64,000 nt of DNA from Buxus sempervirens (lineage: Eukaryota; Streptophyta; Magnoliopsida; Buxales; Buxaceae): contig OX387185.1 of assembly GCA_947561395.2 (NCBI GenBank), positions 23,689,866 through 23,753,865 of the forward strand. Direction: 5' to 3'. The position numbers and the translations under genes are program-made. The stretch's first letter is position 1; each line of letters begins with the position of its first letter. Under the pieces are notes generated by a model. It was not told the DNA's origin. It did no database searches and was given only the letters and a program-made list of their open reading frames with translations. Shown here piece after piece: positions 36,754 through 47,341 of the stretch.

Positions 36754-37827
36754 AATTTGGGAAATTACGGATTTGCCCTTCGACTTGACCGATTTGACAC
36801 TTTTGGATATCTACGGATCGCCCCGTACGAATTTTTGATATTTAAGATTTAGTCCCTGAGATATTTTGCTGCATTGGCCGCCACGTGTGCAGTTTCTGGC
36901 TTTGCTGCTCGGTAACTTCGACAGATCATGTCTCCTTTATCCGAACTCCGATTTGAGCAAACTCAATTGCGTTAGACTCGTATCGGAGCCCTCTATTTAA
37001 TGACATAGGGCTAAACACTTGGCACGGGGTTCGAGGAAAAGTCAACTTTTGGCCTTCTCTTAAGTTTGACTGCCCTTGGAACCCTCATCCGGACTCCGAT
37101 TCCTGCAAACTCAGTTGCGTTGGAACCATGTCGAGATTTTCTATCCAATGGTATAGAGCAAGGTAGCCAAATTTCACTTGATCAAAAAGTCAAATTTTTT
37201 GTCCCCTCGGGGTTTGACTTTCTGCCAGGGTTTTCATTTTCAGCAATTCCATGGGTACAAAAATGAGGTGCTTACACATACAATTCGCACATCATTCCAT
37301 AAAACAAGGTTCTGGTGGGCCGCATTGGGTTTGGCCCGCCTGATTCGATCAATTGATTTTTGCTTAGCTTGTTTATTTTGCATGCTTTTGGATTTGTTGG
37401 GCTTTGTGGGCCCCGTTGGAAGGCCCACTACTGTTCCGAGTTGGACCGGCAGTCCATGTACCATGTTGGGTTTCCAGGTGACTCGAAAACCCTATTGGTT
37501 CACTTGGTTTAGTGTAAACATCACCCAAATTCAACAAGGATCAAAGAATATGCAAAAATGGCATTTCTGCCATGTAGCCGACCATAAAGGTCGGCTACAC
37601 ACAGGTCGAAAGTGATCCGACCTGAGTTGTCGGATCACCCTTAATTGGCCTGTTTCGGGGCTTTGACCATTGGGATGCCCTTGTGGGTTTCCTAGGGGCT
37701 TCTTCAAGTCATGTAGGGCTTTGGGAGGGTCCACATTGGTTCAGGTTTGGGAAGGCATCCACTAGCTTCCCTTGGGGTTTCCTAGCTAAGGCAAGGGGCT
37801 AGCCATGGGTGCATGGGGCTTGCTGCT

Positions 37828-40187
37828 TGTAAAACCCCGAATTTCCCTTAAATAATAAATTAAATTAGTAAATAATATTACCCAGAGTTATGATTGATAG
37901 AAACATTTTAATATTGTAGGGGGTGATCAACTTAGCAGAGATCCAGAATTAGACGCAGATCTGACCGTCCGATCGTGAGATATCGAGGTATGTATTCTGA
38001 GTGGGCAAGGTGTATAGAAGAGTTGCATGGGAGATGCATAGGATCAGGGGGTATAAATATGTATAAAGAATTAACCTAATTCATATACGTGTATTGTCGC
38101 TCGTATTGAAGAGCCGCAAGCGACGAATTGTTCAAGCGACCAAGGGAAGAAGAAGGAGAAGAAGAAGGAAGGGCTGGGCGTGCGTTCATCGTCCAGAGGA
38201 TTCTTCAGTGCAAGAGTTCGTCATTGTGCATAATAGAGAAGGAGGAATCAGCGTAGAGAGGTAGGTGACACCGTTTGGGTTTAAATTCGGATTTATCTCT
38301 GTTTAATCGCAAAAGCATGTTTCTATGATATGTAAAGTTGTATTTATTTAGCTAAGCATGTTATAAATACATTAGAATGAGTTTAGACGAGAAAAATCGT
38401 GATTTAGAACTGTTTCTGTTCGATTTGGTGAGACCGCCGACCTCGACTGTGCGAGGCGCTCATCGGCGATCTTAGGCGCTGGTTAAATATTCGAGGACGC
38501 CGTGGACCGCGGGACGACGGACCGTGGGCGCTCGAAATTGCACTACCGCCGACTGATGACCGCCCGGAGCGATCCTGAGCGATCCCAGGCGCTCTCAGCA
38601 GAATTTCCAATTTTTCATAATTTCGAACTTAATTCAATTCTAAAATATTTTTAGACAATTTTAATGATTAATTAAGGTGTTTTAAGACCAAAATAAACTA
38701 CCTAAATCCCTGTTTTACAGAAAAACAAATTAGGGAGATATTTAGGACATTAGTTGCAAAGTTTTGAAGGTAAACGAGAAATGTGATTTTGGAAAAGCCT
38801 AAATACCATTTGACTATCTAAACACTTTTAAATGGCATTATAAATCATAAGACATTATAAAGAGAGTTCATAATCCGCATGACTGAATAATGAAGTGAAT
38901 GTACAGATATAACCATTATATGCCGCTAGGTACCAACCCTTATAGAAATATGATACTTTAGGGAATTTTGGAGTCTAGTGGGCATAGCTGGTTATGGATC
39001 CATAGTCGTAGCTAGATAGCTGAGGGATATGTCATTTGGGTTGAGTTACTCCTATATGCGACGCGCTTCCTTTGCAAGTTAGTTTGTCTGGGAAGGTCCT
39101 ATGTCTGGAGGGACACCCCGGTGAGCCGCTGGTGATTCCCTGTACATGTGGATAAGCAACCACCTCCATGTATTGATTCTGGTGCTGCATGCTGGTGGTA
39201 CATACCAACTTTGATGGGTACGTGTGCAATAAGTCGGTGACTACGGCTCTTGTCTAAGCTGCGCTGCATGGGGCTTGAGTATCATTAGTAGCATCGCTCC
39301 TAAGTCGCACGGTGGTATAGCAATTGGTTGAGAATCATCTCAAAAGGTTTATCTAACTTTGTGAGTCCTACAATGACACTGAAAACATAACACTTGATAT
39401 GATTACTATTGTGCACGTGCGGGATGCATGTGATTGGGATATTGATTGGATGTGACTGCTTAGTACATCCTGGCAATGCATGGATTATGCTATTGATTTG
39501 TCTATTGAGATCTTATATTAAAACTTGTTGAAAATCATTTCTAGAACTGTTTATCAAACTGTTTTGTGTTCATGAATAGTATAAATGATTATGCGAGCCT
39601 GATTTATCGATGTTGCTTTATCGTGCATGAACTGTTACTTTCCGTATTTTAACTGTTTAATCATGCATGTGTTACCTACTGAGATATTCGTATCTCACCC
39701 TACTTCTATTCCATTTTTTTCAGCTGATACGCGAGAGGGGGATCTTTTAGACTTCCAGGGAGAGATAGCCGAGTATTCGCCGGAGGATTATTATTATCCA
39801 GATCTTGTCTGAGGTGGATTGATGTTATAGACTTAGCATTTTTAATTGGTTTATTATCATTAATTGGATTTGATGTATGAGAGAGACAAGAGAGAGTTAG
39901 TAACCAGTTCATTCTACCAGACTTTGATACTATTGATTGATGGTCAAGCTTCATGCTTGTTTGATGATTTTAATCTACACTTCCGCACATACTTGTTTCC
40001 GCAACTCTGATAGTTTAATATATGGATTGGATTTACTTTCTTTGGTCTGGTATGTTATTGATGTTGTAATTGATATGGGCCAGTAACACCTCGGATTTGG
40101 TTGTTGAACTAAATTTGGGTTGTTACAGTAGCAAACCGGGTTCGGGTCGGGTGCCGGTTTGCACTGACCCGGGTTCGGGGCGTTACA
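37828..40187 (+). repeat. 5' LTR of the Tekay element
   Basis: It begins TGTAAAACCCCGAATTTCCC and ends TTCGGGGCGTTACA, 2360 bp. A TATA box TATAAATA is at 38052-38059. A strong splice-donor-like AGAGAG then GTAGGTGACACC is at 38261. A GGCGC-rich block is at 38420-38600. Confidence 0.97.
38052..38059 (+). promoter_or_regulatory. Candidate TATA box of the Tekay LTR
   Basis: TATAAATA lies about 225 bp into the LTR. The 3' LTR has the same site at 45209-45216. If used, the U3 is short and most of the LTR is R-U5 leader. Confidence 0.65.
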
Positions 40188-40191
40188 AAGA

Positions 40192-40203
40192 TGGTATCAG
40201 AGC
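40192..40203 (+). promoter_or_regulatory. Primer binding site of the Tekay element
   Basis: TGGTATCAGAGC is the exact complement expected for the 3' end of plant initiator-Met tRNA. It lies 4 bp after the 5' LTR. Confidence 0.95.
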
Positions 40204-40311
40204 AATGGTCCTAACCTTAGATTAGCCAGCTTTAGGGGAATGGGATTGTGAGTACGCTAGATAGAACCCCTTGAATTATTGGATTCTAACAAGTGAAATT
40301 GTATTTTGCAG

Positions 40312-43300
40312 ATGGCTGGTAGGGGAAGACGTGCTAGAGTTGATCCTATTGAGGAGGAGCCGCAGGATGTTCCATTACCTCCACCACCTCCAGGGGGTGA
40401 TATATGGACTGTTGTTGGCACATTGGCAGAGCTTCTTGCCAAGGAGAGAGAGGAGAGATTGAGCCAGCATGGCAATGGCGGGAATGGTGGCAATGGTCAC
40501 GGAGAGGAGCCTATACACGAGCAGGCCATACATACGGCCAAGGATCTTGAGCAATTCAGGAAATTGGATCCACCTATCTTCAGTGGACGACTAGATCCTA
40601 TGGAGGCTGAGAGATGGCTGATGCGAGTCGAGTGGATTTTTGAGGCTATGGGATGCCCTATGGACCGGAGAGTGCGTTTGGCAGCATTCTTGTTTGAGGG
40701 AGAGGCAGTGCACTGGTGGACAGCCAGGAAGAGGCAGGATCCACAGGCTACGTACATGACTTGGGACAGATTCCGAGAGGTCTTCTATGACCAGTATTTT
40801 TCTGAGGAAGTCCGGCTCAAGAAGGAGCGGGAATTTATGGAGATTACTCAAGGAGGCCAGACAGTGGCTCAGTACGAGGCTAGATTTGCAACCTTGTCCC
40901 GATTTGCACCCCATATGACACAGGATAAGAGGAGGCTGACTTCACATTTTGAGCGGGGTCTGAAGCCTGAGATCAGGAGTATGCTGACAGTACTCTTGTG
41001 CACCGAACTGAAGGACGTGATACGTAGAGCCACTAGAGCTGAGAGTGACTTGGAGGCTAGAGCGAGCCAGAGCAGAGCTAGGCCGTCTATGAGGTCGGCA
41101 GATCAGAGAGGTTTCCTTAGTGGGAACAAGAGACCCAGAGACTGGACTAGGGCAGAGCCTGCGGGAGGACAGTATAGAGCAGTTCCGAAGGCATGTGCGA
41201 GTTGCGGCAGATACCATGTACCTGGACCGTGTGTTGCAGCGCCAGGCACCTGCTACCGATGTGGTAGGCCGGGTCACAGGATCACGGATTGTCGGTTTCC
41301 TACTAGTTATCAGCCGTTAGCTGTGCCACGACCGGCATTAACATCGCCAAAGACCGCGCCTGCTTTTCCACAGAGGCCACAGTTCCAGCAACCAGCTCAG
41401 AGAGCACCGGTTGGGCAGAAGCCCCAGGGCCGAGGACCAGTTCAGAGAGGAAGCCAGAGGCAGGCAGTACCTGCTCAGCAGCAGCCAGCGAGGGTATATG
41501 CAGTGGATGCACATGAGGAGCGTGAGCCCGATCGTGTGGAGGATATTGAGGGTGATCCCGAGGCACCTGAGTTGATTGGAGGTATTCTCTTCATCTGTGG
41601 TAGATCAGCATGTGTTCTGTTTGATTCTGGTGCTTCCCATTCTTTTATATTGCCTGTTTGTGCACAACGGATTGGTTTGTCACCCACTGAATTGGATACT
41701 GTTTTGTCTGTGCACACACCTTTGGGAGAGTCTACTCGAGTGGAGCATATGTATAGAGACTGTATGATTAGATTGGGTAGATTGGAGTTGTCTGGTGATT
41801 TGATTGCCTTAGACATTGGAGGTTTTGATGTGATATTGGGAATGGATTGGCTATGTAGACACCATGTGACGTTGGATTGTTATGCGGGTACAGTGATAGT
41901 TAGAGGGCCAGATCAGACCACTCATTGTTTCAAATGTGAGGGGTTGAAGTCTCGGATTGGTCTGGTAGCATCTGTGATAGCAGAGGAGCTTAGGAGTGAC
42001 ACCCTTGTCATCTCCGATGTACCTGTTGTACAGGAGTTTGCGGATGTGTTTCCAGAGGATTTACCTGGATTACCACCTACTAGAGGAGTAGAGTTCAGGA
42101 TACAGTTGATGCCTGGTACGGCTCCAGTTTCGAAACCACCCTATAGGCTTGCGAAACCAGAACAGGAGGAACTTAAGAAACAGTTGGATGAGCTCCAGGA
42201 AAAAGGTTTCATTAGACCCAGTATGTCTCCGTGGGGCGCTCCAGTTCTATTTGTCCAGAAGAAGGATGGAAGCATGAGGATTTGTATTGATTATAGGCAA
42301 CTGAATGAAGTCACAGTGAAGAACAAGTATCCGTTGCCTAGGATTGATGACCTATTTGACCAGTTAGGAGGAGCATCATGGTTCTCAAAGATAGACTTGA
42401 GGTCAGGATATCATCAGGTGAGAGTAGCAGAGGAGGACATAGAGAAGACAGCTTTTCGTACACGCTATGGGCATTATGAGTTCTTGGTTATGCCTTTTGG
42501 GTTGACCAATGCCCCAGCTGTTTTCATGGACCTCATGAACAGGATTTTTCATGCATACTTGGACAGTTTTGTGGTGGTGTTCATTGATGACATCCTAGTA
42601 TATTCTAAGACCCGAGAAGCACATGAAGGGCATTTGAAGTTAGTATTGTGCACTTTGAGAGACCACAAGTTGTATGGGAAATTTAGCAAGTGTCAGTTTT
42701 GGCTAAGGCAAATTTCTTTCTTAGGTCATATTATCTCAGGAGAGGGTATATCTGTGGACCCTGAGAAGGTAAAGGCAGTGGCAGAATGGCCGAGGCTTAC
42801 TACAGTGACAGAGGTCAGAAGTTTCCTTGGTATGGCAGGTTACTACAGGAGATTCATCGCTGGATTTTCACGTATAGCTGCACCCTTGTCTAATCTAACC
42901 AAGAAGGCAGTGAAATTCCAATGGGATGAGAAATGTGAGCAGAGTTTTCAGGAATTGAAGCAGAGATTGACTACTGCACCAGTTTTGATTGTGCCATCCA
43001 TGGATGAGGCATTTGCAGTGTATTGTGATGCTTCTAGGATAGGCTTGGGGTGTGTACTGATGCAGCAAGGTAGAGTTATAGCGTATGCTTCGAGATTGTT
43101 GAGGCCGCATGAGAAGAACTACCCTACCCACGATTTGGAGCTTGCAGCCATAGTCTTTGCATTGAAGCTATGGAGGCATTACCTTTATGGAGTAGAGTTT
43201 GAGATCTTTTCTGATCATAAGAGCTTGAGATATCTGTTTTCACAGAAAGACTTGAATATGAGGCAGCGAAGGTGGATGGATTTGCTAAAGGATTTCAACT

Positions 43301-44973
43301 TTACTTTGCAATACCACCCTGGTAAGGCAAATGTAGTGGCGGATGCTTTGAGTAGAAAAAGTTCAGTTGAAGGTCAAATAGCTACTTTAGCAGTTTCCAT
43401 GATGAGCCAGTGTAGATTGATTGATTCAGTCAGAGATTGGCAGGGAGAGTTTAGCATGCCACAGGATGGAGTAATTCGAGTTGCTCGTGTTCAGATTGAA
43501 CCAGATTTGGTTCAGTTGATTCGGGAGAAACAGTTGATTGACCCACAGTTGATCCAAACTAGGGAGATGATGAGTAGAGGATCTGAGGGAGCTGTAGATT
43601 TTGCAGATAGAGATGGGCTATTGAGATATAAAGGTCGTATTTGCGTTCCAGCTAATGAAGAAATTAAGGAGAAAATATTGACAGAGGGTCATAGATCGAA
43701 GTATGCAGTTCACCCAGGAAGTACGAAAATGTATAAGAACTTAAAGGAAATCTATTGGTGGTCAGGAATGAAGAGAGAGATTGCAGAGTATGTGGCAAAG
43801 TGTTTGATATGCCAGCAAGTGAAGGCCGAGCATCGGAAACCACCTGGTTTACTTCAGTCACTTCCTATTCCAGAGTGGAAGTGGGAGCATGTAACTATGG
43901 ATTTTGTATCTGGATTACCACTGACAGCAAAGAAGGAAGATGATATTTGGGTTGTAGTGGATAAACTGACTAAGTCCGCACATTTCTTGCCTATGAGCAC
44001 TTCGCAGCCGTTGAAGTCTTTAGCTGAGTTATATGTCAAGGAGATAGTGAGACTCCATGGAGTGCCAGTTTCTATAGTGTCTGACAGAGATGCACGATTC
44101 ACAGCACGTTTTTGGCTTGCATTTCAGGCAGCTTTGGGGACTAAGCTTAATTTCAGCACTAGTTATCATCCTCAGACAGATGGTCAGTCTGAGCGTACCA
44201 TTCAGACTTTGGAAGACATGTTGAGATGCTGTGTTATGGATTGGGGAGGCAGTTGGAATCAGCACCTACCATTGGTGGAGTTTGCCTATAATAACAGCTA
44301 TCAGGCGAGTATTCAGATGGCACCATTCGAGGCACTTTATGGCAGACCGTGTAGATCCCCAGTGTGCTGGGTGGAAGTTGGTGAAAGACAACTCATTGGG
44401 CCCCAGATTGTACAAGATAGCATTGAGAAGGTGAATCAGATTAGGCGAAACATGCTTACAGCCCAGAGTCGTCAGAAGAGTTATGCAGATACCAGAAGAA
44501 GAGATTTGCAATTTGAAGTTGGTGATTGGGTATTTCTGAAGATATCACCATCTCGTGGAATCAAGAGATTTGGAAAGAAAGGCAAATTGGCTCCAAGATA
44601 TATAGGTCCGTTTGAGATTAAGGGTACAGTGGGACCATTAGCATACAGATTGGCTTTACCTACACAACTGGAAGGAGTTCATGACGTATTCCATGTTTCT
44701 ATGTTGAGGAAGTACGTGCATGACCCTACTCATATCATTCAGCATGAGCCGATAGTAGTGCGAGGGGACTTGACTTACGAGGAGCATCCAGTTGAGATTT
44801 TGGACAGGAAGGAACAGGTTCTTCGTACTAAAGTGATACCACTTGTGAAAGTACTTTGGCAAAATCACACGACTGAGGAAGCTACTTGGGAATTGGAATC
44901 AGAAATGCAGAGGAAGTATCCCAACTTATTTCTAGAACCGCAAGGTAAATTTCGAGGACGAAATTTTCTTTAA
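40312..44973 (+). CDS. gag-pol: Gag-Pol polyprotein of Tekay-like chromovirus, intact
   Basis: One uninterrupted frame of 1553 residues from ATG 40312. The upstream in-frame TTG at 40306 is not a likely start, because relatives in this window also begin MAGRGR. Domains in order: capsid-like Gag (about 80-230); zinc knuckle [14 protein letters not shown] (314-327); retropepsin with DSGA (Asp 438); reverse transcriptase with FIDD (Asp 759 and 760); RNase H (first Asp about 906); integrase zinc domain (His 1127, His 1134, Cys 1164, Cys 1167); integrase core D1197, D1258, E1294, a D,D(35)E spacing; and a chromodomain-like segment (about 1491-1535) with VKVLWQNH and EEATWE. The family copies element RNA into DNA inside cytoplasmic particles and integrates it in the nucleus. 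No catalytic residue looks lost, so the copy may be autonomous. The stop codon overlaps the polypurine tract. AG at 40310-40311 directly precedes the start codon and could be a splice acceptor. Confidence 0.97.
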   Translation: MAGRGRRARVDPIEEEPQDVPLPPPPPGGDIWTVVGTLAELLAKEREERLSQHGNGGNGGNGHGEEPIHEQAIHTAKDLEQFRKLDPPIFSGRLDPMEAERWLMRVEWIFEAMGCPMDRRVRLAAFLFEGEAVHWWTARKRQDPQATYMTWDRFREVFYDQYFSEEVRLKKEREFMEITQGGQTVAQYEARFATLSRFAPHMTQDKRRLTSHFERGLKPEIRSMLTVLLCTELKDVIRRATRAESDLEARASQSRARPSMRSADQRGFLSGNKRPRDWTRAEPAGGQYRAVPKACASCGRYHVPGPCVAAPGTCYRCGRPGHRITDCRFPTSYQPLAVPRPALTSPKTAPAFPQRPQFQQPAQRAPVGQKPQGRGPVQRGSQRQAVPAQQQPARVYAVDAHEEREPDRVEDIEGDPEAPELIGGILFICGRSACVLFDSGASHSFILPVCAQRIGLSPTELDTVLSVHTPLGESTRVEHMYRDCMIRLGRLELSGDLIALDIGGFDVILGMDWLCRHHVTLDCYAGTVIVRGPDQTTHCFKCEGLKSRIGLVASVIAEELRSDTLVISDVPVVQEFADVFPEDLPGLPPTRGVEFRIQLMPGTAPVSKPPYRLAKPEQEELKKQLDELQEKGFIRPSMSPWGAPVLFVQKKDGSMRICIDYRQLNEVTVKNKYPLPRIDDLFDQLGGASWFSKIDLRSGYHQVRVAEEDIEKTAFRTRYGHYEFLVMPFGLTNAPAVFMDLMNRIFHAYLDSFVVVFIDDILVYSKTREAHEGHLKLVLCTLRDHKLYGKFSKCQFWLRQISFLGHIISGEGISVDPEKVKAVAEWPRLTTVTEVRSFLGMAGYYRRFIAGFSRIAAPLSNLTKKAVKFQWDEKCEQSFQELKQRLTTAPVLIVPSMDEAFAVYCDASRIGLGCVLMQQGRVIAYASRLLRPHEKNYPTHDLELAAIVFALKLWRHYLYGVEFEIFSDHKSLRYLFSQKDLNMRQRRWMDLLKDFNFTLQYHPGKANVVADALSRKSSVEGQIATLAVSMMSQCRLIDSVRDWQGEFSMPQDGVIRVARVQIEPDLVQLIREKQLIDPQLIQTREMMSRGSEGAVDFADRDGLLRYKGRICVPANEEIKEKILTEGHRSKYAVHPGSTKMYKNLKEIYWWSGMKREIAEYVAKCLICQQVKAEHRKPPGLLQSLPIPEWKWEHVTMDFVSGLPLTAKKEDDIWVVVDKLTKSAHFLPMSTSQPLKSLAELYVKEIVRLHGVPVSIVSDRDARFTARFWLAFQAALGTKLNFSTSYHPQTDGQSERTIQTLEDMLRCCVMDWGGSWNQHLPLVEFAYNNSYQASIQMAPFEALYGRPCRSPVCWVEVGERQLIGPQIVQDSIEKVNQIRRNMLTAQSRQKSYADTRRRDLQFEVGDWVFLKISPSRGIKRFGKKGKLAPRYIGPFEIKGTVGPLAYRLALPTQLEGVHDVFHVSMLRKYVHDPTHIIQHEPIVVRGDLTYEEHPVEILDRKEQVLRTKVIPLVKVLWQNHTTEEATWELESEMQRKYPNLFLEPQGKFRGRNFL

Positions 44974-44984
44974 GGAGGGGAGGA
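44972..44984 (+). promoter_or_regulatory. Polypurine tract of the Tekay element
   Basis: AAGGAGGGGAGGA sits directly before the TGTAAAACC of the 3' LTR. It is the expected primer for plus-strand DNA synthesis. It begins inside the TAA stop codon of gag-pol. Confidence 0.93.
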
Positions 44985-47341
44985 TGTAAAACCCCGAATT
45001 TCCCTTAAATAATAAATTAAATTAGTAAATAATATTACCCAGAGTTATGATTGATAGAAACATTTTAATATTGTAGGGGGTGATCAACTTAGCAGAGATC
45101 CAGAATTAGACGCAGATCTGACCGTCCGATCGTGAGATATCGAGGTATGTATTCTGAGTGGGCAAGGTGTATAGAAGAGTTGCATGGGAGATGCATAGGA
45201 TCAGGGGGTATAAATATGTATAAAGAATTAACCTAATTCATATACGTGTATTGTCGCTCGTATTGAAGAGCCGCAAGTGACGAATTGTTCAAGCGACCAA
45301 GGGAAGAAGAAGGAGAAGAAGAAGGAAGGGCTGGGCGTGCGTTCATCGTCCAGAGGATTCTTCAGTGCAAGAGTTCGTCATTGTGCATAATAGAGAAGGA
45401 GGAATCAGCGTAGAGAGGTAGGTGACACCGTTTGGGTTTAAATTCGGATTTATCTCTGTTTAATCGCAAAAGCATGTTTCTATGATATGTAAAGTTGTAT
45501 TTATTTAGCTAAGCATGTTATAAATACATTAGAATGAGTTTAGACGAGAAAAATCGTGATTTAGAACTGTTTCTGTTCGATTTGGTGAGACCGCCGACCT
45601 CGACTGTGCGAGGCGCTCATCGGCGATCTTAGGCGCTGGTTAAATATTCGAGGACGCCGTGGACCGCGGGACGACGGACCGTGGGCGCTCGAAGTTGCAC
45701 TACCGCCGACTGATGACCGCCCGGAGCGATCCTGAGCGATCCCAGGCGCTCTCAGCAGAATTTCCAATTTTTCATAATTTCGAACTTAATTCAATTCTAA
45801 AATATTTTTAGACAATTTTAATGATTAATTAAGGTGTTTTAAGACCAAAATAAACTACCTAAATCCCTGTTTTACAGAAAAACAAATTAGGGAGATATTT
45901 AGGACATTAGTTGCCAAGTTTTGAAGGTAAACGAGAAATGTGATTTTGGAAAAGCCTAAATACCATTTGACTATCTAAACACTTTTAAATGGCATTATAA
46001 ATCATAAGACATTATAAAGAGAGTTCATAATCCGCATGACTGAATAATGAAGTGAATGTACAGATATAACCATTATATGCCGCTAGGCACCAACCCTTAT
46101 AGAAATATGATACTTTAGGGAATTTTGGAGTCTAGTGGGCATAGCTGGTTATGGATCCATAGTCGTAGCTAGATAGCTGAGGGATATGTCATTTGGGTTG
46201 AGTTACTCCTATATGCGACGCGCTTCCTTTGCAAGTTAGTTTGTCTGGGAAGGTCCTATGTCTGGGACACCCCGGTGAGCCGCTGGTGATTCCCTGTACA
46301 TGTGGATAAGCAACCACCTCCATGTATTGATTCTGGTGCTGCATGCTGGTGGTACATACCAACTTTGATGGGTACGTGTGCAATAAGTCGGTGACTACGG
46401 CTCTTGTCTAAGCTGCGCTGCATGGGGCTTGAGTATCATTAGTAGCATCGCTCCTAAGTCGCACGGTGGTATAGCAATTGGTTGAGAATCATCTCAAAAG
46501 GTTTATCTAACTTTGTGAGTCCTACAATGACACTGAAAACATAACACTTGATATGATTACTATTGTGCACGTGCGGGATGCATGTGATTGGGATATTGAT
46601 TGGATGTGACTGCTTAGTACATCCTGGCAATGCATGGATTATGCTATTGATTTGTCTATTGAGATCTTATATTAAAACTTGTTGAAAATCATTTCTAGAA
46701 CTGTTTATCAAACTGTTTTGTGTTCATGAATAGTATAAATGATTATGCGAGCCTGATTTATCGATGTTGCTTTATCGTGCATGAACTGTTACTTTCCGTA
46801 TTTTAACTGTTTAATCATGCATGTGTTACCTACTGAGATATTCGTATCTCACCCTACTTCTATTCCATTTTTTTCAGCTGATACGCGAGAGGGGGATCTT
46901 TTAGACTTCCAGGGAGAGATAGCCGAGTATTCGCCGGAGGATTATTATTATCCAGATCTTGTCTGAGGTGGATTGATGTTATAGACTTAGCATTTTTAAT
47001 TGGTTTATTATCATTAATTGGATTTGATGTATGAGAGAGACAAGAGAGAGTTAGTAACCAGTTCATTCTACCAGACTTTGATACTATTGATTGATGGTCA
47101 AGCTTCATGCTTGTTTGATGATTTTAATCTACACTTCCGCACATACTTGTTTCCGCAACTCTGATAGTTTAATATATGGATTGGATTTACTTTCTTTGGT
47201 CTGGTATGTTATTGATGTTGTAATTGATATGGGCCAGTAACACCTCGGATTTGGTTGTTGAACTAAATTTGGGTTGTTACAGTAGCGAACCGGGTTCGGG
47301 TCGGGTGCCGGTTTGCACTGACCCGGGTTCGGGGCGTTACA
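44985..47341 (+). repeat. 3' LTR of the Tekay element
   Basis: This 2357-bp LTR is nearly identical to the 5' LTR. It includes the TATA box (45209-45216), the donor-like site (45418) and the GGCGC block. It shares GTAGCGAACC near its end with the solo LTR at 5622-7981, where the 5' LTR reads GTAGCAAACC. Confidence 0.97.

Larger units (their letters stand above)
34348..37276 (-). mobile_element. X-family solo LTR with target duplication CATAC
   Basis: The plus strand runs from TGTGCGCACCCG to GAGGTGCTTACA, 2929 bp, flanked by CATAC at 34343-34347 and 37277-37281. It has both palindrome arrays, one at 35413-35516 and one at 36508-36753, each with a 39-bp period. Its minus-strand TATA box TATAAAAGG is at 36488-36496. 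It is shorter than the other X LTRs because most of the GGAACAGCAG hairpin body is missing. Confidence 0.95.
37828..47341 (+). mobile_element. Complete young Tekay/Del-like Ty3-gypsy retrotransposon, target duplication CTGCT
   Basis: This 9514-bp element has LTRs at 37828-40187 and 44985-47341, a primer site, one intact gag-pol frame with an integrase and a C-terminal chromodomain-like segment, and a polypurine tract. CTGCT flanks it at 37823-37827 and 47342-47346. The two LTRs differ by about five substitutions and one 3-bp indel by eye (GGA present at about 39111 of the left LTR and absent from the right), so insertion is recent. Domain order and the chromodomain place it in the chromovirus branch. 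Tekay/Del is the best lineage match from the LTR length and C-terminal motif, but needs a phylogeny. Confidence 0.97.

Noticed and set aside
40306..40311. TTG at 40306 as start of Gag-Pol
   Set aside because: The ATG at 40312 opens the MAGRGR sequence shared with T1 and T2 Gag. A non-ATG start two codons earlier has no support.
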